Below, in pieces: positions 1 through 7,817 of a DNA stretch of 64,000 nucleotides. This stretch comes from Segatella oris (lineage in GTDB: Bacteria; Bacteroidota; Bacteroidia; Bacteroidales; Bacteroidaceae), in the NCBI RefSeq assembly GCF_900637655.1, contig NZ_LR134384.1:1116001-1180000 (forward strand). Direction: 5' to 3'. Below the pieces are notes generated by a model. The model saw only the letters and a list, made by a program, of their open reading frames with translations. It ran no database searches and was not told where the DNA came from. Numbering within the stretch: the stretch's first letter is position 1; every line of letters starts with the position of its first letter. The translations under genes and the position numbers were made by a program.

Positions 1-1
1 C

Positions 2-913
2 AACGTGAGCATCGACTCCACGGAAACAGTCAATATCAAGGCTGCTTATCCGCGCATGGCATCGAAATATGAGGTTACAGGAAGTGTGAACTGCTGCAAG
101 ATCAAGACGCTTGCACTCATGCAGCAAGGCCTTCAGAAGCAGATTAATGATATTATCAAGAACCCTACTTTGGGTGTAGAAGCTGTAGAAGCCAATATTG
201 CTTCAGCCCTCGAAACCTACAAGAATAAGGTGAAACTTAACTACATCTTCAAGGAGCCAATGAAGGCTTATGCCTACTTTGCACTATTCCAAACCGTTAT
301 TATCGGCAATCAACAAACATTGATTTTCAACCCACGAAATAATCGGGAAGACAACAAAGTATATGCTGCTGTGGCAACAAGTTGGGACACTTATTACCCA
401 AAAGCAGAGCGTGGACTCAATCTTCACAACATTGCCCTACAGGGTATGAAGGATGCGCGCATCCTTCAGGCAGAGCAGCAGCAGGCCCAGATTGACGCCA
501 GCAAAGTGAAAGTGAGCGGCATCATCGACATTGCTTTGCGCGACAACAAGGGCAACTTGCGTCGCTTGTCTGACCTTACCGGTAAGGTAGTCATGCTCGA
601 CTTCCATGTCTTTGCCGGTGAAAACAGCACCAAGCGCATCATGATGTTGCGCGACCTCTATAACAAATATCACGCTCAAGGCTTTGAAATCTATCAGGTT
701 TCCATTGATCCCGACGAGCATTTCTGGAAGACCCAAACGGCTGCCCTGCCCTGGATCAGCGTGCATGATGACGCCGGAACCGACTCACAGGTGCTTTCCC
801 AGTATAACGTTCAGCGCATTCCTACCTTCTTTCTTATAGGCAAAGACAACAGTGTGAAGATGCGCGATGTACAGGTGAAGGATATTGATGCAGCAATCAA
901 GAGCCTGCTTTAA
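2..913 (+). CDS. Thioredoxin-fold (TlpA/AhpC-like) envelope protein, 5' end outside window
   Basis: The frame is open at the left edge, so the start is missing. The visible 303 residues have a helical N-terminal half like that of Bacteroidetes proteins with a DUF4369-type domain, then a thioredoxin-like domain from about residue 165 to the end (VVMLDFHVF, QVSIDPDEHFWK, cis-proline RIPTFFLI). The position that normally holds CxxC reads FAGENSTK, so no redox cysteine pair is present. Relatives are exported lipoproteins that reduce or hold periplasmic proteins; without cysteines this one is unlikely to be a classical oxidoreductase. The fold call is firm, the function is open. Confidence 0.75.
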   Translation, partial: NVSIDSTETVNIKAAYPRMASKYEVTGSVNCCKIKTLALMQQGLQKQINDIIKNPTLGVEAVEANIASALETYKNKVKLNYIFKEPMKAYAYFALFQTVIIGNQQTLIFNPRNNREDNKVYAAVATSWDTYYPKAERGLNLHNIALQGMKDARILQAEQQQAQIDASKVKVSGIIDIALRDNKGNLRRLSDLTGKVVMLDFHVFAGENSTKRIMMLRDLYNKYHAQGFEIYQVSIDPDEHFWKTQTAALPWISVHDDAGTDSQVLSQYNVQRIPTFFLIGKDNSVKMRDVQVKDIDAAIKSLL

Positions 914-945
914 CCCTCCGACCATTTATTATCGCGTAAAAGAAA

Positions 946-978
946 CAGCTGCAAATGGACGCAGTCCATTTGCAGCTG
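946..978. terminator. Perfect 15-bp hairpin, probable bidirectional or minus-strand terminator
   Basis: Arms 946-960 and 964-978 are perfectly complementary with a three-base loop. No T-run follows on the plus strand; on the minus strand the hairpin is followed by TTTCTTTT. It lies 33 bp past the stop of the thioredoxin-fold gene and may end that transcript or transcription arriving from the right. Confidence 0.55.
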
Positions 979-1054
979 CCATAAAAGTTTGCACTTGATA
1001 AAGGGTGATTCAATACAGATGATACAGCTCCTTGCCAGCGATTGAAAATTATGG

Positions 1055-1149
1055 GCAAATTACATGCGTTGCAACTTGCGTCAGATTACGCCGTAAAATG
1101 AATGAGATTACACCGTAACATGACGCAAGTTACATGGTTTCTTGATATG
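1055..1149. repeat. 22-bp phased intergenic array (copy 1)
   Basis: Unit starts fall at 1077 (TGCGTCA), 1099 (TGAATGA), 1121 (TGACGCA) and 1143 (TGATATG), exactly 22 bp apart, with a weaker unit at 1055. Between cores the units share an ATTACnCCGTAA-like stretch. Same family as the arrays at 4760, 11242, 17783, 24611, 32096, 36310, 44703 and 53766. Confidence 0.75.
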
Positions 1150-1276
1150 GCTTACTTTCGTTTTCTATTTAGATTTGTTACATTGCATAAAGTCTTTGAT
1201 ACAACATTCCACAAGGCCTCATCATAAAAGCTTTGTCTTTGTCAGCAGTGTTTAATCAAGAAATGTGAAGTATGTC

Positions 1277-1532
1277 ATGAAAAGGGAAACAATATTATTG
1301 GTAGTCTTGGCAGCTTGTAGTATGGTAATTTTTGTGTAGACTGCCACCTTCAAGAATTTCAGTTATGCGGAAAATGATACGTAGTGTCGTGCAGAGTAGT
1401 CGGAAATCACGGCCTATTTCGGCCGAACTTACTGAAGAAGAATCCCAGAAACTATTGATGTTGAAGATTGAAAGTAATGGCCGTTGTTGCAGTTTTTACT
1501 ATGTGCAGAAAGGGGAAAGCTTATATGTCTAA
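1277..1532 (+). pseudogene. Possible remnant of a small lipoprotein-like gene
   Basis: An ATG at 1277 opens a 20-residue peptide, MKRETILLVVLAACSMVIFV, resembling a lipoprotein signal (LAAC), then an amber stop. A second frame from about 1332 runs 66 codons and ends in ELTEEESQKLLMLKIESNGRCCSFYYVQKGESLYV. Together they look like one small exported protein broken by a stop or frameshift. There is no recognisable domain, and chance ORFs cannot be excluded. Confidence 0.3.
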
Positions 1533-1788
1533 GTTCAAGGTGTTGCTGCTGTCAATCTAAGTACGCTTCAGAGCTGTGGCTTTTTTGGGGAGTTGCATCG
1601 ATCTTTATGCTACCCTAAACAAATTGGTATGTGTGAAATAATCTGCTGTTAGATTTTTACTGATTAGCTGCTTTCCCTGCTTCATCGCCATTGTTTCATT
1701 TCCCCTGCAAAACTAATCATCATAAAATATCAGTGGGAGGAAGCTTGACGGCTCCTCCCACCATGATAAACAATGAAATAGAGAAAGG

Positions 1789-2613
1789 CTACTTCTCTAC
1801 GTATGTGATTACAAGCATATTGGTGTATGCTTTGCTTCGCTTCACTTCAACCTCTGTAGGTCTGCCTTTGGTATCTGTTTTGTAAATGTAGGTTGCTGTA
1901 GATGGTGTATCATTCTGCCAGTCTATACTTTCCAGTAAATGGGTGGAACGCAGTCCTAAAAGGTCTGCCCAGAGATACTTCCATGTTGATGAAGCTGCCA
2001 TTCCCTGGAGGAACAGGTTGAGATCAGGGTAAGTATGGTTTGCAGTTGTCGCATACTTGCGGTTTATGGTCGTTGTTTTCCCTTTCGTATAAACAGACTT
2101 GATTAGGTCACCCCTTTGCCATGTCAAGGTCACCGCATCGTAAAACGGAGACTTGTATGAAGTTTGATGCCCCTCGCTGTCATAGACATGGTCTTTCTCT
2201 ATGCGAGTCTCTGTTCCATCTTTGAAGTATATGGTTTCTTTCAATTGCTTCACTTTGTCTTTTGCATCCAATGCCAAACGGATTTCAGTAGGCTTTATCA
2301 AATTCGTTTGGTATTTGTTATTGGTGTAGTTGAGTATGACTTCTTTATCGGCGTAAGTCAGCGTTCCATTATACACTTTCTTGGAATTGGTGCCGGGATA
2401 TGTTTCTTCAAACGATGTAAGACGCTTCTGACCGTCGTAGCTGAAGCTGATTTCATAATTCTTTTTCATGCTTGCTTTGTCGTATTCCTCTATTTTGGAA
2501 ATGTAGTCAAGCTTTTGTTTTACAGGGGGAGGTGGGGTAGGAATGTCCTGATTATCCTTTGAGCAGGAGGTGAGTATGCCTGCTGCTAATAACATAAATA
2601 CAATCTTTTTCAT
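1789..2613 (-). CDS. DUF4595-like lipoprotein with YD-type beta repeats
   Basis: 274-residue lipoprotein. I start at MKKIVFMLLAAGILTSCSK because it gives a type II signal with Cys after LTS; a longer frame reaches 2712 but adds 33 residues without signal character and would include the promoter at 2641-2648. The mature part has a proline-rich linker (PTPPPP) and then repeated strands of the type FSYDGQKRLTSFE, YDSEGHQTSY and YKTDTKGRPTEVEV, as in Bacteroidetes DUF4595 surface lipoproteins. No catalytic residues are evident. It may bind glycan or act as a surface scaffold (inference). Single-gene unit. Confidence 0.7.
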   Translation of the reverse strand: MKKIVFMLLAAGILTSCSKDNQDIPTPPPPVKQKLDYISKIEEYDKASMKKNYEISFSYDGQKRLTSFEETYPGTNSKKVYNGTLTYADKEVILNYTNNKYQTNLIKPTEIRLALDAKDKVKQLKETIYFKDGTETRIEKDHVYDSEGHQTSYKSPFYDAVTLTWQRGDLIKSVYTKGKTTTINRKYATTANHTYPDLNLFLQGMAASSTWKYLWADLLGLRSTHLLESIDWQNDTPSTATYIYKTDTKGRPTEVEVKRSKAYTNMLVITYVEK

Positions 2614-2640
2614 TTTAAAACCAAATTGATAATTCGGGTA

Positions 2641-2648
2641 CAAAGGTA
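2641..2648 (-). promoter_or_regulatory. -7 box for the DUF4595-like lipoprotein
   Basis: Minus strand reads TACCTTTG, matching the Bacteroidetes TAnnTTTG box, 28 bp before the chosen start at 2613. Confidence 0.6.
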
Positions 2649-2921
2649 TATGTTTATTTTGAAATGAGCAAGGATATAGTCCAAAAGAGTCATAAAATGA
2701 ATAATAATCCAAAAGATTTCAAAATTTCTTTTCATGCTCATTTCGAAATCAACAATATGGGAACGCAAAACATTCCTGTTATCAATAGCTTACAACTTAA
2801 TTCTTTTTAAAAGGACATTTATTCTTGCTTGTTTCAAACCTATAATTCGTTTTAAGATGCAAAAGAATATGATATTTCGTTTTTTCAATTCATTTTATAC
2901 TTATATTTCCCAATATTTATA

Positions 2922-2929
2922 TACCTTTG
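2922..2929 (+). promoter_or_regulatory. -7 box for the calycin-like secreted protein
   Basis: TACCTTTG, followed by GCC, in an A/T-rich region about 110 bp before the ATG at 3041, implying a leader of about 105 nt. Confidence 0.6.
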
Positions 2930-3040
2930 CCACAATTTTGAGCATTCTAAATCATAGAAATATCTTGCATATGAAGATTTGCAGATGATTTCACTTATTT
3001 TATATATTTAATAATTATCATTTAATAAAGGACAAAGATT

Positions 3041-3670
3041 ATGAAGACATTTTACAGGATTCCCATGTTAGTATTTATGCTCTTGACGCAAGTTACGATG
3101 TTGATGGCGCAAGGAAATAAACCGGAAAACGTGCCGACATCTGTTTATGGCACATATCAAGGTGAGGCTACAACGGAGATTACAAATGATAAGGGCACAA
3201 CTAAAGGGGCGAAGAAACAGCTGAAAATAGAAATAAGTAAAGGAGAAAACGGTTATACAGTGTTGACTCTTAAGGACTTTTCCGTAGGACAGTACTCTTT
3301 TGATAATATTCCCTTTAAGAATTGTCTGTTGATGTCAAAGGGTAATAAGTGGCAAATATACGTACCAAGTAATCTTTATGGTTCTTTTACTACAAAGGAT
3401 AAAGTATATACATTGCTACTTGAGGGGATTATTTATGAGGATAAAAGCTTTGTGCATAAGGATGGAAGCTTGGATCTCAACTTTTCCATTATCTATAAAA
3501 ATACAAAGATTGAGCATCTGTTCAAGGGTAAGAAAGAAAATGGTACAACGGGTATCCACAAGCTAACTCAGCAGAGTGACAAACAAACTATGTATGATTT
3601 GCAGGGACGCCAGGTAGAGAAACCGCGTAAAGGAATATATATTGTTAATGGCAAAAAGATAGTATATTGA
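3041..3670 (+). CDS. Secreted calycin-like protein with Prevotella-type C-terminal tail
   Basis: 209 residues with a signal peptide (MKTFYRIPMLVFMLLTQVTMLMAQ). Residues 35-165 form a beta-rich domain (VYGTYQGEAT, KKQLKIEIS, YTVLTLKDFSVG, SLDLNFSIIY) of the type annotated in Bacteroidales as calycin-like or lipocalin-like. The last 25 residues, YDLQGRQVEKPRKGIYIVNG and onward, are the short tail seen on many Prevotella secreted proteins, possibly an export or anchoring signal. Ligand unknown. It is transcribed alone, from the box at 2922 to the terminator at 3703. Confidence 0.7.
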   Translation: MKTFYRIPMLVFMLLTQVTMLMAQGNKPENVPTSVYGTYQGEATTEITNDKGTTKGAKKQLKIEISKGENGYTVLTLKDFSVGQYSFDNIPFKNCLLMSKGNKWQIYVPSNLYGSFTTKDKVYTLLLEGIIYEDKSFVHKDGSLDLNFSIIYKNTKIEHLFKGKKENGTTGIHKLTQQSDKQTMYDLQGRQVEKPRKGIYIVNGKKIVY

Positions 3671-3702
3671 TAGTGGGTTGACTTATTTCACAGCCCTATA
3701 TA

Positions 3703-3735
3703 AAATAAGGCAGGAATGTTTCCTGCCTTATTTTT
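3703..3735 (+). terminator. Rho-independent terminator after the calycin-like gene
   Basis: 14-bp perfect stem (3703-3716 with 3720-3733), three-base loop and T-run, 33 bp after the stop codon. The symmetrical A/T ends mean it could also serve the convergent gene that ends at 3765. Confidence 0.85.
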
Positions 3736-3764
3736 GTATGAAATGCCAAATGATTTTCATCTGA

Positions 3765-4277
3765 TTAACTTAATAACGGTTTCATGGCTCGCTCTTCTTG
3801 GCGTATGCGCACAGCAAGCAAACATAGGTAAATAGGCAGACCAATAGATAGCGTGAACCACGCATGACAGAGCAATCCCACACCTATAAGTTCGGGGATA
3901 ATGTTGAGAAAATAGTTCGGGTGGCGCACTGTGCGGAATAGGAAACTACGTTCAATGCGCTGATTAGGCACGATATAGAGCTTGACAGTCCATATATCAC
4001 GAAGCTTGTAAACGACATAGAAAAGTATGAGATAGGCAAACGTCATAATTGCAAGCCCTATGCCTGACACTTTCTCAAACTCGATGCCTGTGGCATAAGC
4101 TTCGTATAAGGCAGAAAAATAATATGCGATGTGTGCCAAAGTGATTAAAAGCGAGTTGAACTTGCCATATTGTATGGCCCCACACCTGAGTAAACGTTTC
4201 TCATTTCGGATTGAAAAATAAAGAGAAAACAGTCTCAATACAAAAAAAGTCATAAAAATAATAATTACGTATTGCAT
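3765..4277 (-). CDS. ICMT/YpbQ-like membrane methyltransferase family protein
   Basis: About 170 residues with several membrane segments. The C-terminal half has IWTVKLYIVPNQ, then RTVRHPNY and EL, the motif of isoprenylcysteine carboxyl methyltransferase and related bacterial YpbQ/phospholipid methyltransferases (RHPxY...E, which binds S-adenosylmethionine). The start MQYVIIIFMTFF at 4277 is preferred over 4322 because the promoter box at 4320-4327 would lie inside the longer frame. The substrate in bacteria is unknown. It stands alone. Confidence 0.7.
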   Translation of the reverse strand: MQYVIIIFMTFFVLRLFSLYFSIRNEKRLLRCGAIQYGKFNSLLITLAHIAYYFSALYEAYATGIEFEKVSGIGLAIMTFAYLILFYVVYKLRDIWTVKLYIVPNQRIERSFLFRTVRHPNYFLNIIPELIGVGLLCHAWFTLSIGLPIYLCLLAVRIRQEERAMKPLLS

Positions 4278-4319
4278 AACTTTAAGATGAATGATGATAT
4301 TATTTATGCGATGCCAAAA

Positions 4320-4327
4320 CAAAGATA
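4320..4327 (-). promoter_or_regulatory. -7 box for the ICMT-like gene
   Basis: Minus strand TATCTTTG, 43 bp before the start at 4277. It supports the shorter reading frame. Confidence 0.6.
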
Positions 4328-4679
4328 CTTGATAAACATCCCTTGTGTTATTTTGAGTTAAGTCAGAGAGTTCTCTCGCAGAAAGCCTCTATCCCGGCAT
4401 CGCTGGAAAGACAAAGGGCTTCGCAAGAGTGTGCAAAGATAGACAGTTCTGCGGTGCTTCCCAAATAAATGAAAGGCAACTTAGAAGTAATTAACTCTTT
4501 TTGTAAGATGTTTTCAAGGTTGGATGTCGGAGAGTCTGGTTTATATGATAGTGAAAAATCTTGTTTGGTACAGCCTTTACGCCATGTGCCCCTAAAGCAG
4601 CAAAGTATTGAAACGTCTCTTCCGTTTCAGCCTGTTTTTCTCTTCTTTCTCATGTTGTGAAGATATCGTTTTGGAGTAG

Positions 4680-4710
4680 TTTTGAATTACTGATAGTCAA
4701 ATGGTTATGA
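4680..4710 (+). repeat. Palindromic side box of the composite intergenic element
   Basis: Begins TTTTGAATTACTGATAGTCA and ends ATGGTTATGA. It aligns over nearly its whole length with 24507-24539 and, in reverse, with boxes at 11331-11364, 44849-44875 and 53910-53942. It stands about 50 bp before the 22-bp array. Confidence 0.6.
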
Positions 4711-4759
4711 TATTTGGGGCAAGTTGTGGGGTAGGGTAATTTCAGAAAGTGCTTCAATG

Positions 4760-4891
4760 AGCGTCAAATGGGGCTATGAAATGGCTTAAATCATGCTGTA
4801 AAGTGACCCAAATGAGGCTGTGAAATGCATCATATTGCAGTGTAATCTGCGTCAAATCACACGCTCAAATGATGTAAATTACTTTCTAAAG
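4760..4891. repeat. 22-bp phased intergenic array (copy 2, six units)
   Basis: Unit starts at 4760 (AGCGTCA), 4782 (TGGCTTA), 4804 (TGACCCA), 4826 (TGCATCA), 4848 (TGCGTCA) and 4870 (TGATGTA), exactly 22 bp apart. The longest array in the window. Confidence 0.75.
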
Positions 4892-4921
4892 GCTTTCGCT
4901 TTGTGTTTTTGTCCAATTCAA

Positions 4922-4949
4922 AATTATGCATGATGAATTATGCATGATG
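4922..4949 (+). repeat. 14-bp tandem duplication
   Basis: AATTATGCATGATG occurs twice back to back (4922-4935, 4936-4949), followed by AATTAAA, directly before the promoter box at 4962. The same ATGCATGATG word, reversed, builds the tandem repeat at 11537-11644. Confidence 0.7.
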
Positions 4950-4961
4950 AATTAAATAGAC

Positions 4962-4969
4962 TATCTTTG
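4962..4969 (+). promoter_or_regulatory. -7 box for the small membrane protein
   Basis: TATCTTTG followed by CACC, 44 bp before the ATG at 5014. Its presence is the main reason to believe the small gene. Confidence 0.6.
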
Positions 4970-5013
4970 CACCACAATTCACCACGAAGTATAATCTGAA
5001 TAGCAATTAAATT

Positions 5014-5208
5014 ATGGCTAATTCTATCTTTGTTGCCGTCGTGTTTGCATTGGCATTCATAGCGAATCTCTATGATTTAATCATCAATGCCCCAAAGATT
5101 GAAGACGAAGAAAAGCGAAAAAAGAGAACTATAAGGGATGTGTTGTTCACTATAGTGTGGGGCGTTCTGCTGATTTTCCGTATCATTTACATTATGCACC
5201 TGCGTTGA
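5014..5208 (+). CDS. Small two-helix membrane protein, unknown function
   Basis: 64 residues: a hydrophobic helix (about 4-25, FVAVVFALAFIANLYDLII), a short charged loop (APKIEDEEKRKKRTIR) and a second helix (about 44-61). The positive charge clusters in the loop, suggesting a cytoplasmic hairpin with both ends outside or flush with the membrane. It has its own promoter box at 4962. I do not recognise a family. Confidence 0.6.
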   Translation: MANSIFVAVVFALAFIANLYDLIINAPKIEDEEKRKKRTIRDVLFTIVWGVLLIFRIIYIMHLR

Positions 5209-5224
5209 GTGCATCATATGATTT

Positions 5225-5257
5225 GTCGCTTCAACAAACAATCTGTGTCGAAGCGAC
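5225..5257 (-). terminator. Hairpin after the GH53 gene
   Basis: Arms GTCGCTTC (5225-5232) and GAAGCGAC (5250-5257) lie just past the GH53 stop at 5273. There is no strong T-run, so this is a weak terminator candidate. Confidence 0.4.
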
Positions 5258-5272
5258 GAGTAATGTCAGTGA

Positions 5273-6472
5273 TTATTCAGCGAATTTCTTCAGTTCATAC
5301 AATGCCGGTGTGGCCTCTCCGGTGGTGCTGTCGAACAGAGGTGCGTTGTACCAACCGCTGAGTTGGGTGCTGAAAGCATTGTATTCGGGCCACCACCAGA
5401 ATAATCCTGTCACGCGTTTGTGGGTTTTCAGCATCGTGATAAGGGCTGCAGTGAAGCGCTGTTGGCCTTGAAGCGAGTAGGGATATTGGGCAGTATAGTC
5501 GAAAGTTGAACCGCCTACGGGCCATTTGTAGGGGTAGCCTGTCTCCACAAGCATGATGTCTTTACCGCTGAACGAGGTCTCTAAACGCGAAATGGCCGCG
5601 TTGAGTTCGCTCATCGGGCCATGGAAATAAGGATAGTAGCTGAGGCCGATGATGTCGTAATCAACCTTTGCCAACTGCATCTGCTGATAGAAATTGAGCA
5701 GTGCCTGATAGTTGGTGTTGTCGCGTTGCTGGGTAGTTGACACACGTTCGGTGTGCAGAATAATCTTTGCTTTGGGGCAGATCTCCCTGCATGCAGCGGT
5801 TGCAGCATGCAGCAATTGCGTGAAACGGTTCCAGTTTTCCTGTGGAGATGAAGGATAACAATAGCGTGCTGTGGCTGCATTCTGCCCCCAGAGCATGCCA
5901 TAACTGATTTCATTGCCGGTCTGGATAAGGTCGGGTTCCGTGCCGTTTTGCTTCATCTTCGTCAGCACTTCCGCTGTATAAGCTTTGAGTTTTGCAGCCA
6001 ATTGACTGTCGTCAAGCCCTGCCCAGGCAGCCGGAGTCCATTGCTTTGCGGGGTCAGCCCACGTGTCGGAGTAATGGAAATCAAGCAGAAGTTTGAAGCC
6101 TGCAGCCTTGATCTGTTTGGCCAAAGGCAGGATATAAGCTAAGTTCTGGCATGCATTCGGGGCGCGATCTGCCCCTTTGTATTGGTCAGGATTGACGAAA
6201 AGGCGCAGTCGCATGGCGTTCCAGCCTGCATTCTTGAACAGCACAAGCGGGGCAACGGCAGTCCCCTTGTCCTTGAAAATGGCTCCCGCTTTCTCGTATT
6301 CCGGCAGGAGTGAAATGTCGCCTCCAACGTATTTCGTCACTGTTTCCGTAGGTTTTACGTCGGGTTTCGGTGTCGTTTTCCCATTTGGTTCATGGTCATT
6401 GCCACCGCAAGAAATAAGAGTCATCAGTGCGGTGAGCACCATAACGCACACTGTCTTCACATTGAATTTCAT
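5273..6472 (-). CDS. ganB: Arabinogalactan endo-beta-1,4-galactanase (GH53) lipoprotein
   Basis: 399 residues. A lipoprotein signal (MTLISCGG, Cys22) and a Thr/Pro-rich linker precede a GH53 barrel from about residue 48. GH53 signatures include GWNAMRLRLF, LLLDFHYSDTWADP (128-141), the acid/base Glu188 in QTGNEIS and the nucleophile Glu310 in MLVETGYP. Family members cut beta-1,4-galactan side chains of pectin; the lipid anchor points to the outer membrane. No SusCD pair flanks it, so it is an orphan enzyme. It is transcribed from the box at 6499. Confidence 0.92.
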   Translation of the reverse strand: MKFNVKTVCVMVLTALMTLISCGGNDHEPNGKTTPKPDVKPTETVTKYVGGDISLLPEYEKAGAIFKDKGTAVAPLVLFKNAGWNAMRLRLFVNPDQYKGADRAPNACQNLAYILPLAKQIKAAGFKLLLDFHYSDTWADPAKQWTPAAWAGLDDSQLAAKLKAYTAEVLTKMKQNGTEPDLIQTGNEISYGMLWGQNAATARYCYPSSPQENWNRFTQLLHAATAACREICPKAKIILHTERVSTTQQRDNTNYQALLNFYQQMQLAKVDYDIIGLSYYPYFHGPMSELNAAISRLETSFSGKDIMLVETGYPYKWPVGGSTFDYTAQYPYSLQGQQRFTAALITMLKTHKRVTGLFWWWPEYNAFSTQLSGWYNAPLFDSTTGEATPALYELKKFAE

Positions 6473-6498
6473 TGCTAAATCATTCTTTTAATTCGCAG

Positions 6499-6506
6499 CA
6501 AAGATA
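6499..6506 (-). promoter_or_regulatory. -7 box for the GH53 gene
   Basis: Minus strand TATCTTTG, 26 bp before the GH53 start. Confidence 0.65.
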
Positions 6507-6525
6507 CAAAAAAGTCATGAAAGCA

Positions 6526-7710
6526 TTAAAATTCGGGAAATCTTTCATTGTGGATAGCCTTCACTGCCATGCATTCCATTTCGATTAACCAGCCTGGTCG
6601 ACACACCGGAGCATGGAGCAGGAGGTGTGGAGTGTTGGGGAATTGCTTCTGGAAGAGGGCTGAAACGACAGCATAATCAGACGGATCACGCAGATAGACA
6701 AGGGCAAACGTGATATCGTTGAAGTTCATTTCGGCTTCTTTCAGCAAGGCTTCAACGTTCTCCCACATGCGTTTTACTTGATGTTTGATGTCGCGTGGCC
6801 AGACCACCTGCCCTTGGTTGTCGATGCTTGCAGTGCCCGAAACGAACACATGTCGGCGATCTCCGTAGTCAATTTGAGTCGCTCTTTCAAAGCTTACGCC
6901 ATATTCGCTCGTGCGGTTCATGTGGTCAAGCGCATAGAGATAAGTCATCTGCCCCGGCAACAAGCCTTTCACGGCGTAGGCATCCATTGTGGCAAACACC
7001 TTGGAATCGGCCACCCGACCACCTATTCCCGTGCTGGAAATGTAGTGAGTTTCGGGCGTTAAGCCCTGCGTCATGAACACTTCATTGCGCGCTTTCACTA
7101 CACCTGAATAGTTGTTGTCAATGTCGTTGACGAAAAACCACGTGCGAACGCAGTTGTCTTTCAACGTACATTCGTTTTCAATGAGGCGCATCACGTAGTC
7201 TTCAAGAATGCGTGTGGTCTGGTGTTCTGAACTTGATGAGTTTGCCACGGCACCTGCATACCACAGGTGTTCGTAGGCACCGCGGGTCACACTATATACA
7301 CCATGCGTGCAATTCTGCCTCTTGATGCCGGATAACAGATAAACCCAGAGGGCGACTTTCGTGCCGTCAAGCGGTGGTTGTTGTACTACGGAGAGGGCAC
7401 AGTCAGACTCATCTGTGGCATAAACTTCGTCTTCCTGATTGGCAGCATCACTCAGAAAATAGCGCTTCATGACGGCTTCTGCATCGGGCATCAGCCTGTT
7501 TTTGATTTCATCGTAACGCGAGATAACCTCCTGGAGCTGTGTAGTAAAGGGCGCACAAGGGTCGGATGCGTGGATGATGAACGAGGCTTCATCCGCAATT
7601 TTTACTGGAAAAGCCTCCCCAGAGCCCTCAGCAAGGAGGGGAGTCCGACCGGAATGGCGGAGTGTTGTGAAGTTGGAAACAACCTCTTGTGTATTTGTCT
7701 TCGGCATCAT
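6526..7710 (-). CDS. Rid-family (chorismatase/FkbO-like layout) protein
   Basis: 394 residues. The C-terminal 120 residues form a YjgF/Rid fold (VFVSGTASIDNQGQVVWPRD, ENVEALLKEAEMNFNDITFALVYLRD, PHLLLHAPVCRPGWLIEMECMAV). The longer N-terminal domain resembles the arrangement in FkbO/Hyg5-type chorismatases and in uncharacterised Bacteroidetes Rid proteins beside ccsBA. It may hydrolyse an enamine, imine or chorismate-like substrate (inference). It is the last gene of the minus-strand metal/heme island, 107 bp after ccsBA. Residues 21-35 (RTPLLAEGSGEAFPV) are encoded by an inserted copy of the dispersed C/G-rich hairpin. Confidence 0.7.
   Translation of the reverse strand: MMPKTNTQEVVSNFTTLRHSGRTPLLAEGSGEAFPVKIADEASFIIHASDPCAPFTTQLQEVISRYDEIKNRLMPDAEAVMKRYFLSDAANQEDEVYATDESDCALSVVQQPPLDGTKVALWVYLLSGIKRQNCTHGVYSVTRGAYEHLWYAGAVANSSSSEHQTTRILEDYVMRLIENECTLKDNCVRTWFFVNDIDNNYSGVVKARNEVFMTQGLTPETHYISSTGIGGRVADSKVFATMDAYAVKGLLPGQMTYLYALDHMNRTSEYGVSFERATQIDYGDRRHVFVSGTASIDNQGQVVWPRDIKHQVKRMWENVEALLKEAEMNFNDITFALVYLRDPSDYAVVSALFQKQFPNTPHLLLHAPVCRPGWLIEMECMAVKAIHNERFPEF
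7611..7646. repeat. C/G-rich hairpin repeat inside a coding sequence
   Basis: AAGCCTCCCC followed 15 bp later by GGAGGGGAGTC, the layout of the intergenic copies at 34787, 34967 and 53450. Here it is in frame within the Rid-family gene and adds about 12 residues near its N terminus. Confidence 0.7.
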
Positions 7711-7780
7711 CTGTTATTCTTTATTCATCAATTGTTTTATTTTGTCGATATCATATGCCCTCTGTCGCCCTCTGCTTTGG

Positions 7781-7817
7781 CTTTCCCCTCGTTATGAAAG
7801 GGTAGGGGAGGCTCTCC
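7781..7817. repeat. C/G-rich hairpin repeat between ccsBA and the Rid gene
   Basis: CTTTCCCCTC and GAAAGGGTAGGGGAGGCTC form an imperfect hairpin immediately after the ccsBA stop. It belongs to the dispersed family and may act as an intercistronic terminator or RNA-stability element. Confidence 0.55.

Larger units (their letters stand above)
914..1788. other. 875-bp convergent intergenic region
   Basis: Holds the hairpin at 946-978, a 22-bp phased array at about 1055-1149 and a probable gene remnant at 1277-1532. I see no intact gene. Confidence 0.6.
2614..3040. other. Divergent A/T-rich intergenic region
   Basis: Very A/T-rich gap between divergent genes. It holds the minus promoter box at 2641-2648 and the plus box at 2922-2929; nothing else is recognised. 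Confidence 0.5.
4278..5013. other. Divergent intergenic region with repeats
   Basis: Contains the palindromic box at 4680-4710, a six-unit 22-bp array at 4760-4891, a direct repeat at 4922-4949 and the promoter box at 4962-4969. I find no credible gene. Confidence 0.6.

Noticed and set aside
1332..1532. Intact small gene starting at TTG
   Set aside because: No family, no promoter-to-start logic, and a better ATG with a signal-like peptide lies upstream in another frame; a remnant is more likely.
2614..2712. Extended N terminus of the DUF4595-like protein
   Set aside because: It would place the promoter box inside the gene and bury the lipoprotein signal 33 residues from the start.
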